DNA of 64,000 nt, taken from the NCBI RefSeq assembly GCF_000801105.2, contig NC_079512.1, forward strand, positions 25,561,848 to 25,625,847. The letters run 5' to 3'. The position numbers and the translations under genes are program-made. Positions 12,996-24,800 of this stretch are shown one piece after another. Source of the DNA: Raphanus sativus. Its lineage: Eukaryota > Streptophyta > Magnoliopsida > Brassicales > Brassicaceae. The notes below the pieces were generated by a model. The model was not told the DNA's origin. It worked only from the letters and a program-made list of their open reading frames with translations, and searched no databases. Each line of letters opens with the position of its first letter. Within the stretch, counting starts at the first letter, position 1.

Positions 12996-13610
12996 ATGGG
13001 AGGGAGCACGCTTGGTCCTAGCTTCCTCTTATTAATAGTTACATCTGCACTTAATAATTTCTTATGTTTGACCAAAAAAAAAAATTTCTTATGTCAAACA
13101 TTCACAACTAAACTTTTATTCGTGATTTTTAGTACTGTGATTCCACAATTTTGTGAGGAAGAATGTCGTTAAGTTTAAAATTTTAAAAGATATGAAAGTT
13201 GAATATTATATAATGATTCGTTTTGTATGCCATAGGCCAAAGAAATAAACTTTACCAAATTATTTTGCAATCAAATCACACAAAAATTATTTTTTTGTAA
13301 AATAAAAAGTTCGTAAAAAATATTTAAATTATTTGTTATGATTTGATCTTAACTCGTAAAACTGTAACACACTAAAATATAAAATTTACTGATATTTTTC
13401 AATCAGAAAGACTATTTTACAATTTTAAAATAAATAATAATTTATAAAGAGTTGCCAAAAGCTACTAGTAGTGATTTGATCAAAAAAAGAATATGTTTTT
13501 TAGACGAAAAGAGAATATGTTTTTATCATAACATTTTGTACATATTCCAAAATCTTTTAAATGTAGGCATGATCAAGTTTTTGTTTGAAGAATTATTTTT
13601 TAAATGCGAT
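12996..13610 (+). repeat. duplicated segment, copy 1 (carries an empty Helitron site)
   Basis: This segment begins GGGAGGGAGCACGCTTGGTC and is closely matched by 14149-14563 plus 17042-17260. Around 13430-13445 it reads TAAATAATAATTTATAAAG. This is exactly what copy 2 would read without Helitron C, so it is the pre-insertion site. Copy 1 also has a small internal duplication around an A run near 13070-13095. No conserved reading frame is seen. Confidence 0.75.
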
Positions 13611-14148
13611 TGGTCCAAGATCGAGAAAGCCTACAATTTTTCAGCTTATATGAATATCCAATCATATGACAACAATAAATGTCTGTGTTTTATTCCACTT
13701 TATTGGAGCATTCTAAACTATTTTTTCCATTACATTTCAAATTGTAAAATTATGTACAATTTGTGTACAATCTCTGCACACATCAATAAATTAACAAACT
13801 TTAGAGATGATTCCTTTTAGAAAAATAGGAATGGTTATGAAGAAAAAAATAGATTTGGATACTACTTTTATCGAAATTGAGATCGATCATATATACACAA
13901 AATTCAATAAACACTCCTCACTTGTTGAGTATAATTGTACTCGGTAGAACTTAACACAAATTACATAGTAGGTGAGTTGTTGATAGGGATTGGACGTGTC
14001 CTAGAGATGTGTGAGTACATATCATCATCGTTCTGTAAATATAATGATCATCTTCATAACTTCTTTCGCTCATCACTTTCCTTCTCCCTCTCCAAATATA
14101 AAAAATGAGCGATGTAACTCCCTCTTCCTTGATCTATGTTACAGCTTT

Positions 14149-14563
14149 ATGGGAGGGACCGCGCTTGGTCCTAGCTTCTTCTTATTAATAATTACATCTG
14201 CACTTGTTAATTTCTTATGTCAAATATTCACAACTAAACTTTTATTCGTGATTTTTAGTACTGTGATTCCACAAATTTTGTGAGAAAGAATGTCGTTAAG
14301 TTTAAAATTTTAAACGATATGAAAGTTGAATATTATATACTGATTTGTTTTGTATGCCATAAGCCAAAAAAATAAACTTTACCAAATTATTTTGCAATCA
14401 AATCACACAAATTTTTTTTTTTGTAAAATAAAAGTTCGTACAAGATACTTAAATTATTTGTTATGATTTGATCTTAACTCGTAAAAACTATAACACACCA
14501 AAATATAAAATTTACTGATATTTTTCAATCAAAAAGACTATTTTACAATTTTAGAATAAATAA
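14149..14563 (+). repeat. duplicated segment, copy 2, left part
   Basis: This part runs parallel to about 12996-13435 with scattered differences and breaks off at the 5' end of Helitron C. The rest of the copy resumes at 17042 (TAATTTATAAAGAG) and continues to about 17260. A further matching block follows, starting AAATTAACAAACTTTAGAGA at about 13787 and 17443. Confidence 0.75.
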
Positions 14564-14760
14564 TCTTATTATATAAAGCTTGGTTCTTCAAAGTTACTAA
14601 TTAACATGATTGCGACACGTGTCAATAAAAATCTAAGATGGTGACATGTGTCAAAAATATGACTTATTATATAAAGCTTGGTTCTTCAAAGTTATTAATT
14701 AACATGATTGTAACACGTGTCAATAAAAATCTAAGATGGTGACATGTGTCAAAAATATGA
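14564..14760 (+). repeat. tandem duplication of the Helitron C 5' end
   Basis: About 98 bp from the 5' tip is repeated immediately downstream. Both copies contain TTATTATATAAAGCTTGG, ACACGTGTCAATAAAAATC and GGTGACATGTGTCAAAAATA. The second copy starts ACTTATT rather than ATCTTATT, so it lacks the diagnostic TC start. The palindrome GACACGTGTC appears in the first copy and ACACGTGT in the second. Confidence 0.8.
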
Positions 14761-17041
14761 TATAATTCTCTTTTGTTTATTATTTAATAGAGATTTAAAA
14801 AAAGAAATGTCTTTTAAAAAAGGAAAGTTTCTAAACAATTACTATTAAATAATTTTTATAATTACTTTTCACTATTAAATAAAATTTTGGAATTATTTCT
14901 TCAATATTATTTTTAGTATATATATTTTGAATCATTATATATTTTAGAAAATGAAAATTACTATTACATAGTCTTTTAAAATTCTATATTATAAAATATT
15001 TGATAGTAATTTCTTTTTTTTAAAAGACTAAACAAAAATAATAATTGCAAAAAGGTATTAGAAAGTTAATTCTTTTTAAAAAAAAATTATAATGTTTATT
15101 CTTAAACTCACTAAAGATATAAAATTATAAAAGATAAATTCAACTTTTTAAAAAAATGTTAAACAAACGAATTGTAAAATCCCACAATTTCAATTATTTA
15201 ATAAAAAACACAGAGAAAAACTAACTTTATAATAAATATTATTCCTTTTTAAAAGTCTAATTTAAAGAAAATTGTAAAAGTACTCTTATTATTTTCTTAT
15301 AAGTAAATAATTTTCCTTTCTAATAGATAATTGTATGTTAAAAATTATGACCAAAAATAGCTACAAACATTTCACATCTATATTTAGGTTTAAGCTTCCA
15401 CATATTATTTTTACAAAACACAATAGTATTTACATGAAACGTATTACCTGAGTATTTTCTTTTAATTTATTGATACAACTCAACATTTTATTATCATTAT
15501 TACATTTTATTATAACATAACTTTCAATTTTGATGTTGTTGTTTACATCATATATTAAACAGATATTTTTCTATTAAAAATAAAATAGTTGCATAAAAAT
15601 CATAAGGAAAAACTAATAAAATAATTAGTTTTCCTTTTTTTTAAAAAAAGTATAAATAAAAATGTAAAGGTAAAGTAATTTTATTTTTTTATAATTAACT
15701 AAATTTATTTTTTAATAATTCTGTGTTAAGAAAATATAAAGAAAAAATAACTTAAAACATTTCACCTGATATGATTGCGACATGTGTCAATTACTAAAAA
15801 ATTAGATTTTGAATGTATCAATCAAAACTGACATTATGTGAAAATAACTTTTTCATAAAATCTTAAATAAAAGAGATTTCTAAAAAAAATTATTTTCTAA
15901 TCTTAACCAATTAAGATTTTTTTTCTTTTTCTTTTAAATTCTAACCGGAGAGAATTGTAAAATAATAATAGTAATTTTTAATTTAAAAAATTTAATGATA
16001 AACATGATACTAACAATTATTTAATTAACAATACAAATTGAAAAAAAAAAACATTAGTGATATTGAAAAAAAAACGAATTTTGAAAATGCCATCTTTTAA
16101 AAATAATTAATATTAACTTGATGTAATTATTTGATAGAAATTTTGTTTTTATAAATCCTAGATGAAATATAATTGTAAAAGATTAAGTAATATTAATTTC
16201 CTTTTATAAAATCCTAAAGCTGTATTTTTTCTAAAATAAATCCTAAACAAAATAAATTTGTATCATATTTCTAAGTCCTAACCAAAAGAGAATTGTAAAA
16301 AAAAATATTTTATAATATTTAAAGAGAGTATGTGATGATGAACATAATATTAAAAATTCTTTGATTAACGAAAGAAGTGTAAAAGTGGTATTGATACAAA
16401 TTGTTAATAAAAGCAATTTTAAGATTATTTATTAATAACTAGAAATAATTATTTGATAGCAATTTTGTTTCTGAAATTCTAAAGAGAATATAATTGTAAT
16501 AGGTTATATGACAAATTTTCCTTTTCTAAAATCTTAAAAAATGTAAAAGAGTATTTATATTTTTTATTTAATTTATTAATTTTAATTAAATAGGAGATTT
16601 TTTTTAAAAAAAATTCCTTTTTTAAAATCCTAGCAAAATAAACTTTTTAAAACTTATTTAATAAAGCATTAAGTTAGTACATAAGAACATGTATAATATT
16701 GTTTTTGACTCGATTGGTGTATTTGACTTTGATTTCTTTTTACCTTTCATTCAATTTCTTATTTTGGGTTGTGTTGAGTTTAAACGTTTAGGTATAGTAT
16801 ATTCTTTAATCCTAATTACAAAATTTACAACATTGATCTATGAATAATGATTATAAAATACAAATACTAACTTGAACTTATGTGTGAAAAAGAGTTTTAA
16901 ATTATAAAATAAATCTCACACAACATATGCAGAAAAATCATAAAACTATAATAAAATGATTTTTATTATGTTTTTATTAAACTAAAACATCAAACAAAAC
17001 ATTAAACAAAACCCGTTGCAACGCAACGGGCTCATATCTAG
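14564..17041 (+). mobile_element. non-autonomous Helitron C
   Basis: The element begins TCTTATTATATAAAGCTTGG after an A (14563) and ends CTCATATCTAG before a T (17042). The sub-terminal hairpin is CCCGTTGC-AAC-GCAACGGG (17012-17030). The boundaries are confirmed by the uninterrupted paralogous sequence at 13430-13445. The interior is extremely AT-rich with no long open frame. Confidence 0.88.
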
Positions 17042-17603
17042 TAATTTATAAAGAGTTGTCAAAAGCTACTAGTATTGATTTGATAAAAAAAAGAATATGT
17101 TTTTTAGACCAAAAGAGAATATGCTTTTTATCATAACATTTTGTACATATTACAAAAATATAACATAGTCATATTCAGAAGAAGTAAAATAATGAAAATT
17201 CCAAAATCTCTTAAATGTAGGCATAATCAAGTTTTTGTTTGAAGAATTATTTCTAAAAAATATTAATAGAAAATTTGGATTTAAGTTAAGGAAAACTTAA
17301 CAAGTAGGTATCAATATACCATACAATTTGTTTTTAAATATATGCCACATTGTAACCTTTTGCATTAATGGTGTCCTAAGGCAATGCTTCAAAAATTCCT
17401 TAATAAGCACGGCTCTGATGATTCATACACAACACAATAGAAAAATTAACAAACTTTAGAGATGATTCCTTTTAGAAAAATAGGAGTGGTTATGAAGAAG
17501 AAAATCATGATAATATTGTATATAATATCTATTAGCACATCAACTCTAATTAATAGAATCTCAGATAAGCATATCATAAATCATGATAATATTGTATATA
17601 ATA

Positions 17604-18140
17604 GCGACAGGGGATCGAATGTTGAGATGGAATGAGAATAGTGATACGTCCTGCATACTATGCAAAGAGCCGTTGGACACTTTAAATCACCTATTCTTTG
17701 AATGCTCCTATTCTGCGCAAGTTTGAGAGGTTCTCATGAAGGGTGTACTAAAAGACCAATACACTGTAAATTGGGATGCATTGGTTGGTCTCGTTACAGG
17801 ATCGACGAGTTGGAGTAAGACAAAGCTCTTTATCGCAAGATACATGTTCCAGTCAACTATACACATGGTTTAAAGGGAACGAAATAGAAGAAGGCATGGA
17901 GAAACAATAGCACCTGCTCCACTTTTGATCATAAGATTGGATAAAAATATGAAGAACCAATTCACGGTTATTCGAAGAAGGGGAGGGAAGGAACATGGAG
18001 ATGGAATGGCTTTTTGGTTTGCTTCTAGATAAGAAAAGTTTCTTTGCTATAGTTCTTTATAGTTTTTGAAAAACAGATTAACAAAATGTAAAAAGGTCTT
18101 TTTCTTTTAAATAAAATTTAACATTTTATTCAAAAAAAAA
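17604..18140 (+). mobile_element. 5'-truncated LINE fragment (3' end of pol)
   Basis: Conceptual translation gives a stretch with GDRMLRWN, then CILC, EPLDTLNHLFFECSYSAQVW and further downstream WRERNRRRHGE. These match the zinc-binding zf-RVT region at the C-terminus of plant non-LTR reverse transcriptases. Stops and frame changes show that it is dead. It ends in an A run (18132-18140). ATATTGTATATAATA flanks it at 17589-17603 and 18141-18155 as a target-site duplication. It is a different lineage from the full-length LINE at 21.8 kb. Confidence 0.75.
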
Positions 18141-18309
18141 ATATTGTATATAATATCTATTAGCACATCAACTCTAAGTAATATCCTATTTGATTAAATA
18201 TTTAAAAACTGTACACACCTAAAGCAACAAGCTCTCCTTTTTAACCTTGTAATAACTTCCTTGAACTATCGCATAAAACGTAAACTGTAACATTGCGTTA
18301 CATGAACAA

Positions 18310-18480
18310 ACTGTTGAAAAGCCCACTAATAGGATCTCAGATAAGCATTATTGATTTAGACGCAGGCCTAATAAAAAATGGGCCTCATGCTAGAGTCTGT
18401 ATATATAGGAAAAATGTTAAACCCTAACGCGAACCTATATATATATATATTTATAATAAAACCCAACATCCCTCCTCCTC
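18310..18480 (+). promoter_or_regulatory. RPS17 promoter with telo-box and site II-like motif
   Basis: The region upstream of RPS17 carries TGGGCC (18379-18384, a site II-type motif) with AGGCCT just before it. A telo-box AAACCCTAA lies at 18419-18427, followed by a TATA-like AT run at 18436-18450. Telo-box plus site II is the known combination for plant ribosomal-protein promoters. The transcription start is inferred to lie shortly downstream. Confidence 0.6.
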
Positions 18481-18831
18481 CGTCTTTGTTTCCTCATCAT
18501 TTTTTGCCGCCGCCTTCAGGTACGATCTGTTTAACCCCTAGAAACTGTGTCATTCTCGAGGAACACATAGGAATCTACATAAGCATGTCACTCACTCTGT
18601 ATTAGATCTGTATTCATTCCTCATTACTGTTTTTTTAGTGAAAAGTGTATAATGATAGTCTCAGGTTTTTCTAGATTAGTGAACTTGATTTTGTCTCATT
18701 TTCGTAACTTCAACTTAGTCGATGTATCAATGGCTTAGATTTTTGATCAGTGTTCATATATTCATTATACGATTAAATGTTGTTTTTTGCTCTTATCAGG
18801 TAAAGTCAAACAGGTAAACTAAACTTAAAAG

Positions 18832-19245
18832 ATGGGGCGTGTCCGAACCAAGACCGTGAAGAAATCATCACGTCAAGTGATCGAGAAGTACTACTCTCGC
18901 ATGACGCTCGACTTCCACACCAACAAGAAGATCCTCGAAGAAGTAGCCATCATCCCTTCTAAGCGTCTCCGCAACAAGATTGCTGGGTTCTCCACTCATC
19001 TCATGAAGAGGATCCAGAAGGGACCGGTCCGCGGCATCTCGCTCAAGCTTCAAGAGGAGGAGCGTGAGCGCCGCATGGACTTTGTGCCCGATGAGTCTGC
19101 TATCAAGACCGATGAGATCAAGGTCGACAAGGAGACTCTTGAGATGCTTGCTTCCCTTGGTATGTCTGACGTTGCTGGCGTCTCTGTGGTTGAGCCTCTG
19201 ACTGTGGCTCCTGCTTTTGGTGGCAGGCCACAAAGAAGGTTCTAA
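18832..19245 (+). CDS. RPS17: 40S ribosomal protein S17 (eS17)
   Basis: This is a structural protein of the small cytosolic ribosomal subunit. The single coding exon encodes 137 residues starting [20 protein letters not shown]. The conserved eS17 core ([20 protein letters not shown], then [20 protein letters not shown]) fills residues 30-85. The C-terminal tail ends RPQRRF. Its length is near the usual 130-141 residues of plant eS17. An intron lies in the 5' untranslated region (donor at 18520, acceptor at 18799 or 18813), common for plant ribosomal-protein genes. The frame is intact. Its position next to CAT6 matches the Arabidopsis At5g04800 locus. Confidence 0.96.
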   Translation: MGRVRTKTVKKSSRQVIEKYYSRMTLDFHTNKKILEEVAIIPSKRLRNKIAGFSTHLMKRIQKGPVRGISLKLQEEERERRMDFVPDESAIKTDEIKVDKETLEMLASLGMSDVAGVSVVEPLTVAPAFGGRPQRRF

Positions 19246-19907
19246 AGGAGTTTATTATCACTATTATGAGTCAATCAAAGAGAAACCTGCTGTTCTTATA
19301 GTGTTTATTGTTTCTTTTGATTCGAGATTTTTATGTCCCAAGCTGAAAGTGAGACTACTTTTCTACTATATGAGTTTTTGAGTTTTTGTTGATCGTTTGT
19401 TAAGAGACAACTTGAAATTGCACAACTTGAGATTGTTCAATCAAATTGATAATTTAACGTATATACTGATTAACGTTTTAGTAACTAAAACGAGAATCGA
19501 GGGGGCTTGTTGATGCTCTCAGTGAAAGCCTCTTCTACTATCAATCGAAGCGGTGGAAGCAGGCTTGATTCTTAATATCATGATATTGGAAGCGCGGTTG
19601 ACGGTTCACTGTTCCGGTGGTGACGTTGCAGAAGACGTTACCACCTGATTGAAAGCTCGAATTCGGATTTCTTGTTTTACAAGTTGTAACAACCTTAGTA
19701 TAAAACAATATAGTTTCTTTGTTTGAAAATTTTCAATTCTATCCCAAGCTTTTTCTATATTATTTTTCATATTTACCATTAATAAATTATTATTTTTGTA
19801 AATACCATAAATTTGTGATAAAATAATACGGAGTTAATTTTCTAAATATTTATAAAACATTTATAAATCCAATTCAACCCTTTAATACTAAACTCTAAAC
19901 ACTAAGC
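19246..19907. other. RPS17 3' region and intergenic DNA
   Basis: The first 150 bp or so should be the 3' untranslated region of RPS17. Beyond it I see no gene. A GC-richer patch at 19500-19650 has no recognisable coding content. Confidence 0.4.
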
Positions 19908-19915
19908 ATTATAAG

Positions 19916-20931
19916 CAGTGTTTTGAAATCCGATCCAGATCCGCGGTTGAATTGGTAAACCCGGTGACCAGAGATAAATCGATTTGGGTTTTGTGAAAAA
20001 AAACAAAATTTAAAAACCCGTAAAAACCCAACAAAACTCGAAACCCGATACCGGTTAACCACTGGTTGAACCAATAGATAACTTTTATATTTTTTAAGTT
20101 TTAATTATGTTTTTAGATTATGTTTTATATTCTAAAATTTCAATTAAAAAGTTAGGTTTCTTTCAGTTTTTTTGCCATCTTCTTCTTCCTCTAGTGACTT
20201 CTAGTAATTTTGTATCTTTTTTTTTGCTTATTTTGTTTATTATAAACCTGTAATACTAGGTTTTACGTGTTCTAAGTCTTGTGTATATTGTTTTGTTGAT
20301 AAATTTTAAAATTTAGATTAAATTTTCTGATTTTTAATCATATATAAAGCCAATTACACTATTTTATTTGTGATTTTAGATTTCGATGAAGATTTTACTA
20401 TGTCACCGGAAAAAATTAAGTGAACTATGGTATAGAGAACCAAAATTAGTTGATGTGATTTGGTGTTAGTTTATTTTTGTTATTGACAATTTATTACAAT
20501 GATGTTTTACTTTTGGTTTATTTTGGATTTGAAATTTAATTTATTATTCACATTAGACAAAAATATTTATGAATTTTATTATTGATTTTTTTAGATGTCA
20601 TAACTCTTAACTAGTCACAAAATTTTTTAAATAGTCTAAACTGTTTTTAATATTTTGTATATCAAATAAAAATAAAATATAAAAAGTAAAGTTAAGCATT
20701 TTCTATTTTTTATTAAACATAAAATATTTACATATCCAAACTATTTTTTTATGTTTTAATTTTTTTAGAAAATACTAACTTTAGTTTCAATATTTTATTT
20801 TTCATAGCTAATATATTATTATATAATAAAACTAATTCATTTATTAATCCGTTCACCCGTGGTCGATCCAATGATCCAGTGACCAAATAAATCATCTGGT
20901 TTAGTGTCCGGGTCGATTTTTCAGAACATTG
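19916..20931. mobile_element. hAT-like non-autonomous element
   Basis: The ends are imperfect inverted repeats: CAGTGTTTTGAAA on the left and CAATGTTCTGAAAA on the right when reverse-complemented. Both sides then carry GC-richer sequence of the type CCGGTGACCAGAGATAAATC. Flanking 8-mers ATTATAAG (19908-19915) and ATTAAAAG (20932-20939) differ by one base, fitting an 8-bp hAT target duplication that has aged. No transposase frame is visible. Related sequence occurs inside Helitron E near 58520-58680. Confidence 0.65.
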
Positions 20932-20939
20932 ATTAAAAG

Positions 20940-21823
20940 CTAAACCTAAATGTTAATATATTTTGTTTGTTTTTGTCTTCTTCTTTTTTTTTATTCAACT
21001 TGTATATACAGTCATTTAAATATAAACAAAATGTAATTTATATTCATTTTTTTTTAAAATGTATATCTCACTGAGTCTTAAAATCTATTAGGACAAATTT
21101 CATTGTCTTAACAATACATGTTTTGACAGTTGTTTGCGTCTAGTTTAATATATTCAAATTTAAATCTTGTAATGAAAAATATTTTTATAAAGTGTTTTAT
21201 TTACTACTATAGTTTTGAAGATATGCAAATCTGACAAAAAAACAAAATAATTTAGTGTGGATTCTTAATAAAACAGTAGTTTGAACTCTTCATGAACCAA
21301 TCCATGCCTTAAAACATATTTATAATTTTATAAATACTGAATATAAACCTTTAGCCAATACGTTGCATGATACGTTAAGTAAATCATACTCCCTCCGTTT
21401 CATAATAATTGATGTTTTAGAAGGATAATTTTGTTTCAAATTAGATGAAGTTTTGAGATTTTAAAGTTACTTTAACTTTATTGGAAGCTGTTCAACCAAT
21501 TAGATTTTACAGTCTTTTTTTATTATTGGTTAATTGATTTTAAAATTATATCTTTAAAATATTTTTTATTTAAAAATACAATTTTCTTAATCTTTGTGCA
21601 CTATGGTAAAACATCAAGTATTATGAAACGGATGGAATATCAAATACTAGTATAAAATGTGGTTCGTAAACGTACGTTTCGCAAGTCACATGTTATAATG
21701 CTTGTATAGCAAACAAACATTCATGCACCAAATAAATCATATTGTCGGAAGACGTATAATTGTCATCCATCTTTGTTAAAGTTAGGATAAGAACAAAATA
21801 AACAATTGATTAATAATTAACCA
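20940..21823. other. intergenic DNA with one Stowaway MITE
   Basis: No gene is seen between the hAT-like element and the LINE. The only structured sequence is the MITE at 21389-21637. Confidence 0.45.
21389..21637. mobile_element. Stowaway MITE
   Basis: The left end reads CTCCCTCCGTTTCATAATAA. The right end, reverse-complemented, reads TTCCATCCGTTTCATAATAC. Both are followed by TTGATGTTTTA. TA flanks both sides (21387-21388 and 21638-21639). CTCCCTCCGTTTC is the classic plant Stowaway terminus of Tc1/mariner-derived MITEs. It is non-coding and about 250 bp long. Confidence 0.85.
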
Positions 21824-21843
21824 ATCATGTCATTTATTATCTT
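21824..21843 (+). repeat. LINE target-site duplication, left copy
   Basis: ATCATGTCATTTATTATCTT here is identical to 28095-28114. The pair brackets the full-length LINE. The last T residues merge with the T run that is the element's poly(A) tail. Confidence 0.9.
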
Positions 21844-21896
21844 TTTTTTTTTTGTCAAACCAGAACTTCCATTCAAAATAAAACTCCAAATCCATA

Positions 21897-24800
21897 TTAC
21901 ATAACTAAACGAGCTAGGCTTGCTCTTGCCAAAGAGTCTGCCTGAGTGTTTTCAAGACGAGGAATAAAAGAGTAGGAAATTGGACAGAAGAGAGTGGCAA
22001 GGTTCCTTATATCAGTAAGGATACCTGCAATCTCATTCATATCCCGCCCTTCACAAAGGGTAGTAACGAGGACCTGTGAGTCCGAGAAAATATGGAGGCT
22101 TGGGAGGAGTAGATCTTTCGCCTGCTTGAGAGCATTTCTTAGCGCAAGCGCTTCTGCAATAAGTGCTGATCCAACATGGGTTCTGTTTGAAGAACCCCGA
22201 CATATCACAGCACCTTCTCTGTTCTTGATGATCCATCCCATACCTCCTGATCTTGAGGATTCCTGCCAAGCCCCATCAATCCAACATAAGTAAGGGCTGA
22301 GTTTCTGTGAGCTACCTGATGGAAGCTTCAACTGCAACGTCTTCTTTCCTAAATTTGCATCCTCCCAAGCTCGGGCTTCTGCTATTGCCTTTGATATGAT
22401 ATCTTCCACCTGATACACTTTCCCTTCAAAAACTAGCTTATTTCTTGCTGTCCACAAATTCCACAAGAACCAGGGTACAAGTGGAGATGAGATCACTCCT
22501 AAAGGGGGAAGGCCTGCTCGGTGCACTTGAGAAGAATACCAGTCTGAGAATAACAGGCTAGGAGCCTGATTTGCGGTTGGAGGTAAGAGAGGGACTTGTG
22601 ACCAGAACTGGACTGCAAAAGGACAGGAGGTGAATAAATGTGAAATAGATTCCAACTCTCCACATCTTTTGCAATTCAGTGCTGATTGTATTCCTCTTAT
22701 CGCTAGTAGAGAACCCACTGGAATCGCCTCTTTCAGCACTCTCCACAGGAAGTGTTGTATCTTTGGTGGTACCTTTAAATTCCACACTTCCTTTTTCCAA
22801 TCAAACTGGTTCGGTTGTACCAGTTCCTCTTCAAAGAGCTTCCTATACCCTGATTTAGCTGAATAAATTCCTGATGCATCAGGTAACCAGACTTGTCTAT
22901 CCCTTGGTTTCAGAGAGCTAGGGATGATTAATCGGATTTTCTCCTCATACTGAGGTAAATGCAAACGGATTTTCTCTAAATCCCAATCATTTGTTTGCGG
23001 GTTCAGTAGATCTGCCACCATCAGCTCTTGGTTGTCTAGTGTGGGTGGGCCTATTGGAGCTTCTGGCTTAGAGGAGGAGAGCCATCTGTCTGACCAGACT
23101 TTGATACTTTCTCCATTGCCCACAATAAAACCCAATCCTTTCTCCAGAACTGCTTTCCCTGCCATCACGCTTATCCAACCATGAGATGCCCCTGATTTAG
23201 CACCACTCTCCAAGAAAGAGTTATCTGGAAAATATTTTCCTTTGAGAACTCTTGACAGTAGTGAGTCCGGGTTGTGCATAATTCTCCAGCCTAATTTTGC
23301 CAAGAGAGAGTCGTTGTACTCCTCAAAGTTTTTGAAGCCTAGTCCTCCCATGGATTTTGGTAGAGCCATTGTACTCCAAGCTACCCACGCTATCTTATGC
23401 ACATCTGGTGAACTGTCCCACCAAAATCGAGTCAAGATAGACTGAATTCTCTTGCAGAGAGATATTGGGATTTTGAAGCTAGACATTGAGTAGGTAGGGA
23501 GTGCCGTTAGCACTGACTGGAGCATGACGTGTTTTCCAGCACCCGACAGGAAGCGAGTAGTCCAGGACTGAGATCTCTGCCTAATCTTGTCAACCATTCC
23601 AGTAAACACATCTTTTTTCCTTCTACCAAAAGTTTCAGGGAGGCCTAAGTACTTTCCCATACCCCCTTCATTTGTGATACCCAGCGCAGACTTCACTCTT
23701 TCCTTGATGCTCTCCGGAGTTTTAGACGAGAAAGTAATGGTAGACTTAGACTGATTGATGCACTGGCCTGAGCTTAGCTCATACCTTTTCAAGATATCAC
23801 TCAATGCTCGACAGTTCCTCTCGTTCGTTTTACAAAATATCATGGTGTCGTCCGCGAAGAGGAGGTGATTAACATACGGGCTTCTCTGAGAGACTTGTAA
23901 TCCGAGCAGTCTTCCATTCCCTTGAGCGATTTTACACAGACCCGACAGCACCTCAGTACATAAGATAAAGAGATAGGGAGAGAGTGGGTCTCCTTGTCTT
24001 AGGCCTCGTGATGGTGTAGTCATTCCTTGCGGGGCTCCATTTATGAGGAAGGAGTACGTCACCGTAGTGACACATTCCATAATCCATCTGATGCAAATAT
24101 CTCTAAACCCCAGCTTACTAAGAACCTGCTCCAAGAAGTCCCATTCAATGCGGTCGTACGCCTTGCTCATGTCCGTTTTGATGACCATGGAGCACCTTTT
24201 CACTGCTTCTGAATTCTTCAGATAATGAAGAGTCTCATGGGTGACCAGGATGTTATCTGAGATAGCTCTACCCGGAACAAACGCTGTTTGATGCTGCGAA
24301 ATCAGAGATGGGAGGAACTGTTGTAAACGTTTGGTGAGCAGCTTCGCAATGATCTTGTATCTCACTGTGCAGAGGGCTATTGGTCTGTATTCCGCGGCCG
24401 TCTTAGGTGCTTCTATCTTTGGGATCAAGCACACGTGAGTCTCATTGATCCGGGGGGTCATTGTACCCGTAGTGAAGAAGCTCCGAATTTCTCGGTAAAT
24501 ATCTGGTCCCAACAGACTCCAGAAAGACTGGTAAAAGCTTGCAGAAAAACCATCGGCTCCCGGTGCCTTGCCTCCATTTATAGAAAAGAGGGCTTGTCGC
24601 ACTTCCTCCTGGTCCGGGATTTTACATATGGAGTCATTCATCTCTTCTGTAACTCCACATGTAATTGTTTCTTCCACTGTGCTGAAATCTGATTCACCAT
24701 TAGAGGAGTACAATTGCTGGTAGAACTTCTCGAACACCTTCCCTACATCTTCCTCTTCATATGTAGGTACTCCCTCCGCGTTCTCAATGGTAGTGATCTG

